Shown here: piece after piece, positions 26,084-36,149 of the stretch | How the letters are laid out: each line of letters opens with the position of its first letter | How positions within the stretch are numbered: the first letter of the stretch is position 1 | NCBI RefSeq assembly: GCF_900116415.1 | Contig: NZ_FPAP01000001.1 | Span: forward strand, 62,001-126,000 | Length of the DNA stretch: 64,000 nucleotides | From: Chryseobacterium formosense | Lineage (GTDB): Bacteria; Bacteroidota; Bacteroidia; Flavobacteriales; Weeksellaceae | Direction of reading: 5' to 3' | Translations under genes and position numbers: made by a program | The notes under the pieces: model-generated | Database searches by the model: none | Seen by the model: only the letters and a program-made list of their open reading frames with translations | Told to the model about the DNA's origin: nothing

Positions 26084-26761
26084 ATGAAAAAAATTTTATT
26101 AACATCCGCGTTGGCTTTTTCTGTTTTATCATTCGCCCAGATTGATTTAAGAAACACAAGATTTGGTCTTACAGCAGGTGGAAACTATTCCAGAGTAAAG
26201 AATGCGCATAATCCTTCGGGACCAAGATTTACTTTTCAGGCAGGTGTATTGGCATTAATTCCGATGGGAGGTGCAGATCAGTTTTATCTGCAGCCGGAGG
26301 TTACCTATTATGGAGCCGGTGAATCGGGAAAAGATAAAAATGCTAAAGGAGTAGATGGTTATGATGCTGTATATGCTAATGACTATCTAAGTGTGCCGAT
26401 TTATTTCAAAGGGTATTTTTCTGAAGCAGAATCAGAATTCTTTGGATTAATTGGTCCGAGATTCAATTTCTTATTGAATCAGACTACAAAAAATGCTCCT
26501 GTAGGCAGACCTTATTACGATCCTGATGTAACTGATCCTGATTACCCGCAGATAAGTGGTAAGGCGAACAGCTTCAACTTTGCAGTAGGTGTTGGAATAG
26601 GATATAGCTATAAAAGACAGTTAGAACTAGCTTTAAAATATGATTTTGGTATATCCAATACATATCCGAAGCTTGTCGAAAGTTTTACTCAAGATCCTAA
26701 TACGGTTAAGAAAAAATCTGAACAGGTTCTTAGTTTAACGTTAAGCTATATTTTCGAATAA
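26084..26761 (+). CDS. Outer-membrane beta-barrel protein (PorT-like family)
   Basis: A 225-residue protein with a signal peptide (KKILLTSALAFSVLSFAQ) and a barrel-like body: GLTAGGNYSRVKN, FYLQPEVTYYG, LSVPIYFKGYF and a C-terminal strand ending LSLTLSYIFE. This matches the outer-membrane barrel domain common in Bacteroidota (OMP_b-brl_2 type). The specific function is unknown. It is close behind sucD and closes at a strong terminator. Confidence 0.75.
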   Translation: MKKILLTSALAFSVLSFAQIDLRNTRFGLTAGGNYSRVKNAHNPSGPRFTFQAGVLALIPMGGADQFYLQPEVTYYGAGESGKDKNAKGVDGYDAVYANDYLSVPIYFKGYFSEAESEFFGLIGPRFNFLLNQTTKNAPVGRPYYDPDVTDPDYPQISGKANSFNFAVGVGIGYSYKRQLELALKYDFGISNTYPKLVESFTQDPNTVKKKSEQVLSLTLSYIFE

Positions 26762-26780
26762 AATTTTTTCGTTACAATAA

Positions 26781-26812
26781 AAAATTCCGGAACTCAGTTC
26801 CGGAATTTTTGT
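26781..26812 (+). terminator. Bidirectional terminator between barrel gene and ABC permease
   Basis: A near-perfect stem (26781-26794 with 26796-26809; the real loop is probably CTCAG) with T-runs on both sides, between convergent genes. Confidence 0.88.
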
Positions 26813-26841
26813 TTTTATTTTTGATGAAATATTATTTTGTT

Positions 26842-28152
26842 TTAACTTCTTATCCATTTCCAGATTTCTTTCATCGTCGCTTTATTTCCGTACATTAAAA
26901 TTCCTACTCGGTAAATTTTTCCTGCTAAAAAAATCATAAAGAAAGTCGTTCCAGCCAGCAAAGCAATAGACAAAGCAATTTGCCAAGCAGGTACTCCGAA
27001 AGGAATTCTTGCCACCATCGCAACAGGTGAAGTGAAAGGAATTATAGACATCCAGAATCCGACAGGTCCGTCAGGATTGTTGATGACTGAAATACTTCCA
27101 TACATCCCTAAAGTAAGCGGAAGAATCGCAAATAACGTAAATTGCTGCGTTTCCGTTTCATTATCAACTGCAGAGCCAATTGCAGCATAAACAGAGCTAT
27201 AAAACATATATCCTAAAAGAAAAAATATAATGAATACAAAAATGATTAAAGGGAAATTCATTTCTAATAAACTGTGAGAAATCTGTGTCGCCATTTGTCC
27301 AATGTCAAGTTTGCTCATCAATTCTTCATTTCCTCCCGGAATATTTTTCTGAAGTGACGAAAATCCGGTATTCAAAATCAGAGCTCCGGCTACAGACATC
27401 GTAATCCAAACGATAAACTGAGTTAAAGCAACTAAAGTAACTCCCAAAATTTTTCCCATCATCAATTCAAAAGGTTTTACAGAAGAAATAATAATCTCAA
27501 CCACACGGTTGTTTTTCTCTTCCAAAACGCTTCGCATTACACGAACACCATAAATTAAAATAAACATGAATGTTACATACATTAAGATCATGCTCATTGC
27601 ACTTTTAATTCCGAATGCTAAATCAGAATCTTCTTTATTGTCTTCTGAAACGTTAATGGTTTTTAAAGTGAAACTTTTATCTAAATTTTCAAGCTGTGCC
27701 TGCTGAATTCCAAGTTGCTTGATCTTTTCTTTTTTGATAACATTGGTAATATCCGAAATAATCTGCTGTTTCGTATCAAAACCAATTTTGGTGTTGACAA
27801 CCAGTCTTGAACCTTTCTCAATATTATCAAGATCATTACCGGATAAAGCAGGAAGTATCAGAATACCATCCAAATTCTCATTTCCTTTTAGATTTTTAAC
27901 TTTAGACAGCTCTTCAACAGCCGGAATAAATACATAATTGATTTTTTCGTCAGATTTAAGCTGTCCTCTAAATAATCCGCTGTTATCAACCACTTCAATA
28001 ATGTTGTGCGACTCATTAGCTTTAAACATAAAACCAATCACTGCCCCAAAAGCAATAATCATTAAAGGAGCCAGCAAAGTGAGTATAATGAAAGACTTTT
28101 TCTTAACCTGTGTAAGAAATTCTCTTTTTGTAATTAAAAAAATATTGTTCAT
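26842..28152 (-). CDS. ABC-2 type transporter permease (NatB-like)
   Basis: A 436-residue membrane protein. One N-terminal membrane segment (about 20-45) is followed by an extracytoplasmic domain of about 130 residues and then five or six segments from about 180 on, the ABC2_membrane_3 layout. MRSVLEEKNNRVVEIIISSVKPFELMMGKILGV is the family hallmark region (NatB/YhaP type). It begins 4 bases after the ATPase gene, so the two form one exporter. The substrate is unknown; NatAB relatives export sodium or antibiotics. Confidence 0.85.
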   Translation of the reverse strand: MNNIFLITKREFLTQVKKKSFIILTLLAPLMIIAFGAVIGFMFKANESHNIIEVVDNSGLFRGQLKSDEKINYVFIPAVEELSKVKNLKGNENLDGILILPALSGNDLDNIEKGSRLVVNTKIGFDTKQQIISDITNVIKKEKIKQLGIQQAQLENLDKSFTLKTINVSEDNKEDSDLAFGIKSAMSMILMYVTFMFILIYGVRVMRSVLEEKNNRVVEIIISSVKPFELMMGKILGVTLVALTQFIVWITMSVAGALILNTGFSSLQKNIPGGNEELMSKLDIGQMATQISHSLLEMNFPLIIFVFIIFFLLGYMFYSSVYAAIGSAVDNETETQQFTLFAILPLTLGMYGSISVINNPDGPVGFWMSIIPFTSPVAMVARIPFGVPAWQIALSIALLAGTTFFMIFLAGKIYRVGILMYGNKATMKEIWKWIRS

Positions 28153-28156
28153 AAAA

Positions 28157-29068
28157 TTAAGAGTGATTGCTTACTGCATTAATAAATACTTCATTCATGC
28201 TCGGAATTCTTTCGTCGAATGATCTTACTTTTCCAACGTTCACCAGATCTAGAAGAATATTATTCTGATCTGCTTCGTTTTTAAGATCAAAAGAAATCAG
28301 ATTATTTTCATTGGTAATATTAAAAATTCCATATTTATCTTTAAACTGATCAAACTGATAATCATTGATTTCAGATAAAGTAACTCCAAAAATATTCTTC
28401 TTGAATTTTTCACGAACGTCAAAAACTCTACCATCGATAATCTTTTTTGAATTGTTGATCAATGCAACATAATCACACATTTCTTCCACACTTTCCATTC
28501 TGTGGGTTGAAAGAATAATAGTGGTTCCGTTATTCTTAAGCTCAATGATCTGATCTTTAATTAAATTAGCATTTACAGGATCAAAACCAGAAAACGGTTC
28601 ATCAAGAATTAAAAGATGAGGTCTGTGAAGCACCGTTACCACAAACTGTATTTTTTGAGCCATCCCTTTTGAAAGTTCAGACAGCTTTTTCTTCCACCAT
28701 TGATCGATGTTTAGCTTGTCAAACCATTTTTTTGCTTCATTCAGGGCATCATTTTTTTTCATCCCTTTCAGCTCCCCGAAATATAGAATCTGGTCACCGA
28801 CACTCATATTTTTATAAAGACCACGTTCTTCCGGCATATAACCGATGTCCTTAATATGATTGGGATTTAGTTTTTCTCCGTTGATTAAAACCTCCCCCGA
28901 ATCGGCCTGTGTAATCTGATTGATAATTCTGATGAAAGAGGTCTTACCCGCTCCGTTGGGTCCCAGAAGACCGTAGATACTTCCTTTCGGAACGTGTATG
29001 CTAAAATCATCCAATGCAGTTTTTTTTCCTGCATTGTAGGTTTTAGTAATATGTTCAGCTTTTAGCAT
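28157..29068 (-). CDS. ABC transporter ATP-binding protein (NatA-like)
   Basis: A 303-residue ATPase with Walker A GPNGAGKT (36-43), the Q-loop, signature LSKGMAQK, Walker B LLILDEPFSGFDP and the switch His in LSTHRM. The C-terminal extension of about 80 residues fits the DUF4162-type ATPases of this family. It powers the permease encoded 4 bases downstream. Confidence 0.92.
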   Translation of the reverse strand: MLKAEHITKTYNAGKKTALDDFSIHVPKGSIYGLLGPNGAGKTSFIRIINQITQADSGEVLINGEKLNPNHIKDIGYMPEERGLYKNMSVGDQILYFGELKGMKKNDALNEAKKWFDKLNIDQWWKKKLSELSKGMAQKIQFVVTVLHRPHLLILDEPFSGFDPVNANLIKDQIIELKNNGTTIILSTHRMESVEEMCDYVALINNSKKIIDGRVFDVREKFKKNIFGVTLSEINDYQFDQFKDKYGIFNITNENNLISFDLKNEADQNNILLDLVNVGKVRSFDERIPSMNEVFINAVSNHS

Positions 29069-29136
29069 TAAAAATTGTTTTACAATTAGTATAAAAATAT
29101 TCCGAAAGTTACGGAATTGAGAATTTAGCTAAAAGA

Positions 29137-29166
29137 AAAAATCCTGATGTTGATCAGGATTTTTAT
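29137..29166 (-). terminator. Terminator after the short T9SS protein gene
   Basis: A perfect 12-bp stem (29137-29148 with 29153-29164), loop GTTG, T-run on the minus strand, directly at the 3' end of the gene at 29168. Confidence 0.88.
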
Positions 29167-29167
29167 A

Positions 29168-29521
29168 TTATTGTTTTACTATTTGAGTAACTTTTTGCGT
29201 GTTGTCACTTAGAATATATCTTATAAGATATTTTCCGGGTTTCAGTTTCTGAATATTGATTTCTACACTATTACTGTTTACCGCATAATTGGCAACCTGA
29301 GTTCCTAATATAGAATAGAACGAAACATTTTTTATTTTCAATGAAGAATCTTTAGCTTTCACCATCAGAAAGTCTTTTGCTGGATTAGGGTATGCAGTAA
29401 GCACACCATCATCTGACTTCTGAGAGTTCGAAGTTGGCTCTTTTATTTGCGCTTTTAAATTATCGGAAAGGCCGACAGAAGCTGCAATAAAGATAAATAA
29501 AAGTAAAAGTTTTCTCATCAA
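29168..29521 (-). CDS. Short secreted protein consisting mainly of a T9SS sorting domain
   Basis: A 117-residue protein with a signal peptide (about 1-25), a linker of about 20 residues, then a type A T9SS C-terminal domain: LTAYPNPAKDFLMVKA, FYSILGTQV and LKPGKYLIRYILSDNTQKVTQIVKQ. Practically no cargo domain remains. It could be a truncated cargo gene or a real small surface protein. Met codons at positions 1 and 2 are both possible starts. Confidence 0.85.
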   Translation of the reverse strand: MMRKLLLLFIFIAASVGLSDNLKAQIKEPTSNSQKSDDGVLTAYPNPAKDFLMVKAKDSSLKIKNVSFYSILGTQVANYAVNSNSVEINIQKLKPGKYLIRYILSDNTQKVTQIVKQ

Positions 29522-29547
29522 CGTATAGTTTGCTTAAATATTACTAA

Positions 29548-30624
<1,077 letters not shown>

Positions 30625-30650
30625 TAAATTCTTAGAAAGATTATTACTTA

Positions 30651-30796
30651 TCAATAGAAACGGGCTTTAGCCCGTTTTTGTTTTACATTATTCATTAAGG
30701 CTTTAGCCGAAACCTATTTATTAGCATGATTAAAATTTTGGCTAAAGCCATTTAATTGAAGCTTTTTATTAACGGGCTAAAGCCAATTGCTATTGA
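30651..30796. repeat. Palindromic repeat element, type B (full, inverted copy)
   Basis: Four GGCTTTAGCC/GGCTAAAGCC cores are arranged as two arms of about 65 bases in opposite orientation. The left arm begins TCAATAGAAACGGGCTTTAG; the reverse complement of the right arm begins TCAATAGCAATTGGCTTTAG. It lies between the convergent genes hemB and 30837 and may also end transcription. A single-arm copy is at 34485. Confidence 0.7.
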
Positions 30797-30836
30797 ATAA
30801 ACCCTGGGTGGATATTGGTAGCATTAATCTTGAAAA

Positions 30837-31565
30837 TTATTCTACATCAAAATCTTTTCCCTTTACAAATTTAGCGGCAAAAGGAGCCTGGTTTCCGGAA
30901 TATTTTAATACGAAATGTTTTTTGGTATCGGTGTCAACTTTTGCTTCTACATTCACATTGGTTGTCTGGAAACTTACATCCAAACCGACTCCTGATTCTT
31001 TTTCAAGAAAAATCTCTACACTTTCAGCATAAAATAAAGAGGCGCTCAAGTAATTAAACTTTACATTTTTTCGATACGTTTTAGATTTCGATTGGGTGAA
31101 AGCAGAATAGCTCTGAAGAATTTCAATTCCGGGTGGATCGATGTTTGTAATCCTTGATTTTGTAACGCCGTTTACCCGAACAGAAAAATTTTTAGCCTGA
31201 TTGATATTGCCATTAATGCCGATGTTAAATAAGGAAGGTAAAGCCAGACCATATTCAATCATACTGTCTTTTGTAAATTCAAAATCGGGTATCAATGCAG
31301 AATGTTTGGTGACACTCATCAGTTGATTTTTGATGTCAATAAGCTTTTGACCTGAAAAAAGATAGCCGATAAGATTATTATTGGTTGTGCGCCAGTTTCT
31401 GCCGTTCCATTCGTAGATTTCGCACAATAAAGTGTCTGCAGAAGAATGGGGAAGAAGATCGATATCCTGCCATTTGAAAACTTCCTTTGCGTAAGGTCTT
31501 CTGTTGACAAGGTTTATTCCTAAATCAAGCGCCATTAATTCGCTGAGCTGTTGATTGGTTGCCAT
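30837..31565 (-). CDS. Orphan protein of unknown family (242 aa)
   Basis: No family is recognised with confidence. There is no signal peptide and no membrane segment. The first part is mixed (LGINLVNRRPY, QDIDLLPH), the middle is rich in small residues (ALPSLFNIGINGNINQAKNF), and the C-terminal part alternates like beta strands (FYAESVEIFLEKESGVGLDV, then NVNVEAKVD). The layout is distantly reminiscent of bacterial gasdermins, but the short resemblance is not proof, there is no cysteine near the N-terminus and no protease gene is adjacent. It stands alone between hemB and pduO-like genes. Confidence 0.75.
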   Translation of the reverse strand: MATNQQLSELMALDLGINLVNRRPYAKEVFKWQDIDLLPHSSADTLLCEIYEWNGRNWRTTNNNLIGYLFSGQKLIDIKNQLMSVTKHSALIPDFEFTKDSMIEYGLALPSLFNIGINGNINQAKNFSVRVNGVTKSRITNIDPPGIEILQSYSAFTQSKSKTYRKNVKFNYLSASLFYAESVEIFLEKESGVGLDVSFQTTNVNVEAKVDTDTKKHFVLKYSGNQAPFAAKFVKGKDFDVE

Positions 31566-31739
31566 ATTTAATATTTAATGATTGGTGTTTTAAAATTATG
31601 AAATTATCCAGATTTCTAAGCATGAAATTTTAAGTTTAAATAAAAATAAATCTGCTGTATGTGTAAATTCCGGATATCATTAAATTTAAACTAACTAAAA
31701 TCATTTGTCAGCATAATTTTAAAAAAGTAATTTAGACCT

Positions 31740-32309
31740 ATGAAAATTTATACCAAAACAGGAGACAAAGGTCAGACCGCTTTGTATGGCGGAACAAGAG
31801 TGTCGAAAGCCAGTGCAAGAGTTGACAGCTATGGAAATATTGATGAATTGAATTCGTTTATAGGAATTTCAAAAAGTCATATTGAGGATGAAGAAGTTTT
31901 AAAACAGCTGAAAAAAATTCAGTTCGATTTGTTCACGGTAGGTTCTGAAGCCGCAACTCCTGTGGATAAATTGATGTTGGCCAACGGAAAATCTCGTCTT
32001 CCCTTAATTATTTCTGATACGGAAATTGAAGAATTGGAAAACTGGATGGATGCTTTTGAAGAAAAATTAGAACCGCTTCAATATTTTATTCTTCCCGGTG
32101 GTGGTAAATCGGCGACTTTTTTACATGCAGCCCGTACAATTTGCCGAAGAGCAGAGCGTTCTTTGGTTTTTTTGAACGAATCTGAAGAAGTGCGTCCTGA
32201 ACTGATTAAATATTTGAATCGACTTTCAGATTACCTTTTCGTTCTGGCAAGATATATTTCGAAAATCAATAACGAGCCTGAAGAATACTGGAATCCGAAT
32301 GAAAGATAA
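31740..32309 (+). CDS. PduO-type cob(I)yrinic acid a,c-diamide adenosyltransferase
   Basis: A 189-residue four-helix ATP:cob(I)alamin adenosyltransferase that makes adenosylcobalamin. TKTGDKGQTALYGGTRVSK near the N-terminus is the ATP-binding loop; YGNIDELNSFIG and the later RTICRRAERSLV and LNRLSDYLFVLAR are family signatures. Length is normal. It overlaps the next gene by 11 bases. Confidence 0.92.
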   Translation: MKIYTKTGDKGQTALYGGTRVSKASARVDSYGNIDELNSFIGISKSHIEDEEVLKQLKKIQFDLFTVGSEAATPVDKLMLANGKSRLPLIISDTEIEELENWMDAFEEKLEPLQYFILPGGGKSATFLHAARTICRRAERSLVFLNESEEVRPELIKYLNRLSDYLFVLARYISKINNEPEEYWNPNER

Positions 32310-32928
32310 AGTATTACTCTTCATCAACGGAGATGCTCCGAAATCCTTTCCAGACTTAGAAAATTATAGCTTGATTGCCTGTACGGATGGCGCTTTTCAC
32401 TATTTAAAAGACTTAGATTTTCCTTTAGATAAGCTTGATTTTATTTCTGGTGATTTTGATTCTCATTCAGGTTCGGATGAAAATATTTATCACGAAAAAT
32501 TTATTTATACTCCGGATCAGGAACGAACAGATTTTCATAAAGCTTTAGAAATTATATTAAAAAAAGGTTTTAATAGTGTTGATGTTTTGGGCGCAAGCGG
32601 TGGTGAACAGGATCATTTTCTGGGAAATCTTACCGTTGCTTTTGGTTTTAAAGACCAGATGAATATTCAGTTTTATGATGAATTTTCAGAGTATTATTTC
32701 ATTCCGAAATCGTTTTTGGCAAAGAAAATGAAAGGTAGAATTGTATCGTTATATCCTTTTCCTTTTGCGGAAAGTATTATCACAAAAGGTTTGCAATGGC
32801 CTCTTGATAATGTGAATGCAGATATGACAAAAGATATGATGATCAGAAATTTTGCGGTGGAAGATCATGTTTCTATAGAATATCAGAAAGGAGACCTGCT
32901 TTTTTTTGCAGGGAAGAAAAGGATGTAA
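32299..32928 (+). CDS. Thiamine pyrophosphokinase
   Basis: A 209-residue enzyme that transfers pyrophosphate from ATP to thiamine. Typical motifs are CTDGAFHYL, FISGDFDS (metal-binding Asp residues), DQERTDFHKAL and VLGASGGEQDHFLGNL; the C-terminal domain is beta-rich. Its start overlaps the PduO gene end, so the two cofactor genes are translationally linked. Confidence 0.93.
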   Translation: MKDKVLLFINGDAPKSFPDLENYSLIACTDGAFHYLKDLDFPLDKLDFISGDFDSHSGSDENIYHEKFIYTPDQERTDFHKALEIILKKGFNSVDVLGASGGEQDHFLGNLTVAFGFKDQMNIQFYDEFSEYYFIPKSFLAKKMKGRIVSLYPFPFAESIITKGLQWPLDNVNADMTKDMMIRNFAVEDHVSIEYQKGDLLFFAGKKRM

Positions 32929-33078
32929 ATTCAACATACAGAATACGTTAAGAAAATGTGTTTTTCATAAATAAATACCTTTTTTATTTTTAGGTTTAAA
33001 TATAAACTTTAAGAAAAATTTAAACTAAAAAATCAAACTTTTTTAGCAATTTTGCATTCTTAATTCACTTGTTAGAAA

Positions 33079-34473
33079 ATGAAAATAAAATACTCGGAAC
33101 TTATTGATCAGACATTGTATTTTCCAACGGAAGAATTCAATGTTTCTGAGAACAATTTGTTGTTTCACGATATTCCTTTGATGGAAGTTGTTGAAAAGTT
33201 TGGAACTCCTTTAAAGGTAAGTTACCTCCCGAAGATTTCTCAGAATATTCAGAAAGCAAAAGGCTGGTTTAAGGAAGCTTTTGAGAAAATTGATTATAAA
33301 AAAAGCTACAGATATTGCTACTGTACAAAATCCAGCCATTTCAAATTCGTTATTGAAGAAGCCCTGAAAAACGATATTTCTATCGAAACATCTTCTGCGT
33401 ATGATATGGATATTGTAAAATCTCTTTTCGGTGAAGGAAAAGTTGATAAGAATATTGAAGTAATCTGTAACGGTTTTAAAACTGATGATTATCTGGCTAA
33501 AATTTCAGACATGATCAATAATGGTTTTGAAAATATTACGCCGATTCTGGATAATTACCGTGAATTGGATAAGCTTACAGAAAGCATCGATACCACTTTT
33601 GACATCGGAATCAGAATTGCTTCTGAGGAAGAACCGAAATTCGAATTTTATACCTCTAGATTAGGAATCGGTTACAAAGATATTATCCCTTATTACAGTC
33701 AGAAAATTGCAGAACATCCGAACGCAAGACTGAAAATGCTCCACTTTTTCATTAATACCGGAATCAAAGACACGGCGTATTATTGGAATGAATTGTACAA
33801 ATGTCTTCGTGTTTATGCACGTTTGAAGAAAATTGCTCCCGAAGTTAATTCACTGAATATTGGTGGTGGTTTCCCAATCAAAACTTCGTTGAATTTTGAT
33901 TACGATTACCAGTATATGGTGGAAGAAATTGTTTCTCAAATCAAAAAATTCTGCGAAGAAGAAGGGGTTGAAGAACCGAATATTTACACAGAATTTGGAA
34001 GTTTTACAGTAGGAGAGAGTGGTGCAAATCTATATAAAATTATTTCTCAGAAACGTCAGAACGACAGAGAAAAATGGAATATGATCGATTCATCTTTCAT
34101 GACAACGCTTCCTGATACCTGGGCGATTTCAAGACACTTTATCATGCTTCCGCTAAACCGTTGGGAAGATTCTTACGAAAGAGTTTTCTTAGGAGGTTTA
34201 ACCTGTGATTCTGATGATTACTACAATTCTGAACAGCATACCAACGCCATTTATCTGCCTGTTTTCAGTGATACAAAACCTTTGTACATAGGGTTTTTCC
34301 ACACCGGGGCTTATCAGGAAACAATTGGCGGTTATGGCGGAGTTCATCACTGTCTGATGCCGCAACCAAGACATATTCTGATTCAGAAAGATGAAAACGG
34401 CGAGTTTCAATATGAAATTTTCAGAGAAAGACAGGAGCCGGATGATATTTTGAAGCTTCTTGGTTATAAATAA
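33079..34473 (+). CDS. speA: Arginine decarboxylase (alanine-racemase-fold, PLP)
   Basis: A 464-residue fold-III PLP decarboxylase of the type annotated as arginine decarboxylase in flavobacteria. The PLP lysine is likely in YCTKSSHFKF; further motifs are SLNIGGGFPIK (phosphate-binding glycines), YTEFGSFTVGE and the C-terminal GGLTCDSDDYYN with the cysteine contributed across the dimer, then FFHTGAYQET. It makes agmatine, and agmatinase is encoded 1.7 kb downstream, giving a two-step route to putrescine. Lysine or diaminopimelate decarboxylation is less likely given that neighbour. Confidence 0.85.
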   Translation: MKIKYSELIDQTLYFPTEEFNVSENNLLFHDIPLMEVVEKFGTPLKVSYLPKISQNIQKAKGWFKEAFEKIDYKKSYRYCYCTKSSHFKFVIEEALKNDISIETSSAYDMDIVKSLFGEGKVDKNIEVICNGFKTDDYLAKISDMINNGFENITPILDNYRELDKLTESIDTTFDIGIRIASEEEPKFEFYTSRLGIGYKDIIPYYSQKIAEHPNARLKMLHFFINTGIKDTAYYWNELYKCLRVYARLKKIAPEVNSLNIGGGFPIKTSLNFDYDYQYMVEEIVSQIKKFCEEEGVEEPNIYTEFGSFTVGESGANLYKIISQKRQNDREKWNMIDSSFMTTLPDTWAISRHFIMLPLNRWEDSYERVFLGGLTCDSDDYYNSEQHTNAIYLPVFSDTKPLYIGFFHTGAYQETIGGYGGVHHCLMPQPRHILIQKDENGEFQYEIFRERQEPDDILKLLGYK

Positions 34474-34484
34474 TATCTGATGTT

Positions 34485-34551
34485 TCAATAGAAATGGGCT
34501 TTAGCCCGTTTTAAAATACAAATAAATTCAAATGGCTTTAGCCAAAATGTA
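34485..34551. repeat. Palindromic repeat element, type B (single arm)
   Basis: It begins TCAATAGAAATGGGCTTTAG and contains a second ATGGCTTTAGCC core about 40 bases on. It matches one arm of the element at 30651-30796. It sits just after the arginine decarboxylase stop. Confidence 0.7.
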
Positions 34552-34558
34552 TAAAAAT

Positions 34559-34586
34559 AGCTCTCATAATTTTGAGAGCTTTTTAC
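34559..34586 (+). terminator. Terminator after speA
   Basis: A perfect 8-bp stem (34559-34566 with 34573-34580) and a T-run, following the type B repeat. Confidence 0.75.
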
Positions 34587-34640
34587 ATTTAAAAATTTAT
34601 TAGAGAATGAATTTTATACTTTAAAATTTGTAAACATCTT

Positions 34641-34648
34641 TATATTTG
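34641..34648 (+). promoter_or_regulatory. Putative -7 box for the small membrane protein gene
   Basis: TATATTTG matches TAnnTTTG. Its TTG is in frame with the downstream gene, so it may be misread as the start codon. Confidence 0.5.
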
Positions 34649-34660
34649 CTAAAAATTGAA

Positions 34661-35212
34661 TTGAGAAAAACAATAGCAATAATCTTAATCATACTTACTT
34701 TTATCTTAGGATATTTAAGTATCGGTATTATATCATTTTTTGGAATGAGATCCTACTATGGATATGATGGATATTGTTCTGACACGAAACTTTCAAATTT
34801 TGTTGCTATTGAGAGTTTTGAAATTCTTATCATTTGTACTCTTATTTCCTATGCTATCTTATTAGAATTTTTTCAAAACATTATAAAGAATGTAAAGTTT
34901 TATAAAGTTATAATAGTATTTCTTCTAATCAATTTAATCTTTTTCGTATATAAAATTGTTGAATATCCTATTATCATGGAAGCTACAGGAGGATGGTCTA
35001 ATCCGAGAAGTAATCTTGAGATGATGTATAATCCATTGATTACATTTTTGGGTATTTATTCATCAATAATAATATGGATTAATTTTAGACTTCAAAAGAA
35101 AACTCAATCATTAAAAAAAATCCCGATAATATTTTTCCTTTTTGTGATTTTGGCTTTCATTGTAATAGCGATAGCAACTCAAAGTATAGAATATAAAGAT
35201 TGTAGAGGATAA
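34661..35212 (+). CDS. Orphan integral membrane protein
   Basis: A protein of about 183 residues with four or five hydrophobic segments (about 4-24, 50-70, 79-98, 125-140, 154-175). No family is recognised. There is no ATG near the start; TTG 34661 (giving RKTIAIILIILTF) is preferred because TTG 34646 lies within a -7 promoter box. The gene is more AT-rich than its neighbours and sits between two terminators, separating speA from the genes that follow. Confidence 0.6.
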   Translation: MRKTIAIILIILTFILGYLSIGIISFFGMRSYYGYDGYCSDTKLSNFVAIESFEILIICTLISYAILLEFFQNIIKNVKFYKVIIVFLLINLIFFVYKIVEYPIIMEATGGWSNPRSNLEMMYNPLITFLGIYSSIIIWINFRLQKKTQSLKKIPIIFFLFVILAFIVIAIATQSIEYKDCRG

Positions 35213-35248
35213 AGTATTTTCTAAAAAATGACATTAAATTAAAAAAGT

Positions 35249-35275
35249 AAAACTCTCCAGTTCGGAGAGTTTTTG
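35249..35275 (+). terminator. Bidirectional terminator before the HAD gene
   Basis: A perfect 10-bp stem (35249-35258 with 35264-35273) with T-runs on both sides, between convergent genes. Confidence 0.85.
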
Positions 35276-35938
35276 TTATTTAAAATATTTTGAAATTTTA
35301 TCTTTTTCAATCTCAGAATAATCGGTAATGACCATATTTGCCAAACTATAATCCTGATTATGTGTATGAAAACTTTTATAAGCCGCACAAAAAATATGAG
35401 CGTTGTGTGCTGCTAAAATTCCATTAGTGGAATCTTCAATAACCATACAGTTTTCAATCGGTTCGTTTGCCATTTTTGCGGCAAGCTGGAAAATTTCAGG
35501 ATGAGGTTTTGATTCCTTTAAATCAGCACCACTGATTTTTCCGATAAAGTATTTTCCAAGACCGAATTTTTCAAAAACCATATTGATAGTGGTCATTGTT
35601 GCAGAAGAGGCTAAAATTAATTTGATATTGTTTTGATAATAATGTTCAATTAATTTTCTAACCCCCGGCATTAAATCAAAATCTAGATCATTGTAAAAAT
35701 AATCCTTGAAATGTGCTCTTTTGATGGCTGCAATATCTTCGTATGATTGAGAAAGTCCGAAAGTCTGAATTAAAGTTTCGCAAACTTTTTTTGTAGAAGC
35801 ACCGGTAAATGAAGTGTAGAGTTCTTCAGAAACATCAGCATTTAATTCTTCAAATGTTTTGAAATAAGCTTTTCTGTGCAGCGGCTCTGTGTCAACAATT
35901 ACCCCATCCATATCGAAAAGCACAGCTTTTAAGGACAT
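35276..35938 (-). CDS. HAD-family hydrolase, beta-phosphoglucomutase-like
   Basis: A 220-residue haloacid-dehalogenase-fold protein with a small helical cap. Motif I is LFDMDGVIVDTEP (catalytic Asp pair), motif II is LILASSA, the lysine is in LKESKPHPEIF, and motif IV is MVIEDSTNGILAA. This is the subfamily of sugar phosphatases and beta-phosphoglucomutases; the substrate cannot be read. A minus-strand TAACTTTG (35962-35955), 17 bases upstream of the start, is a likely -7 box. Confidence 0.88.
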   Translation of the reverse strand: MSLKAVLFDMDGVIVDTEPLHRKAYFKTFEELNADVSEELYTSFTGASTKKVCETLIQTFGLSQSYEDIAAIKRAHFKDYFYNDLDFDLMPGVRKLIEHYYQNNIKLILASSATMTTINMVFEKFGLGKYFIGKISGADLKESKPHPEIFQLAAKMANEPIENCMVIEDSTNGILAAHNAHIFCAAYKSFHTHNQDYSLANMVITDYSEIEKDKISKYFK

Positions 35939-36149
35939 ATTTTTTAAATTTTTGCAAAGTTAATAAATTTGGCTGGAAGCTTGAAGCTAGATGTTGGAAG
36001 CTTAGCTTCGGTGAAAAACAGATTTAGTTATTTTAATCTGCGTAATCTCCAAAATCTGCGAGAATTTTTAAATTTAATACTATCTAAAATCGAGAATTAA
36101 TTTCACCATAAAAACTTCCAACTTCCGTCATCCATCATCCATCTTTCAT

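Noticed and set aside
30651..30796. Four regularly arranged GGCTTTAGCC cores considered as a CRISPR array
   Set aside because: The cores alternate orientation, spacers are not of equal length and no cas gene is nearby; an inverted repeat element explains it better.
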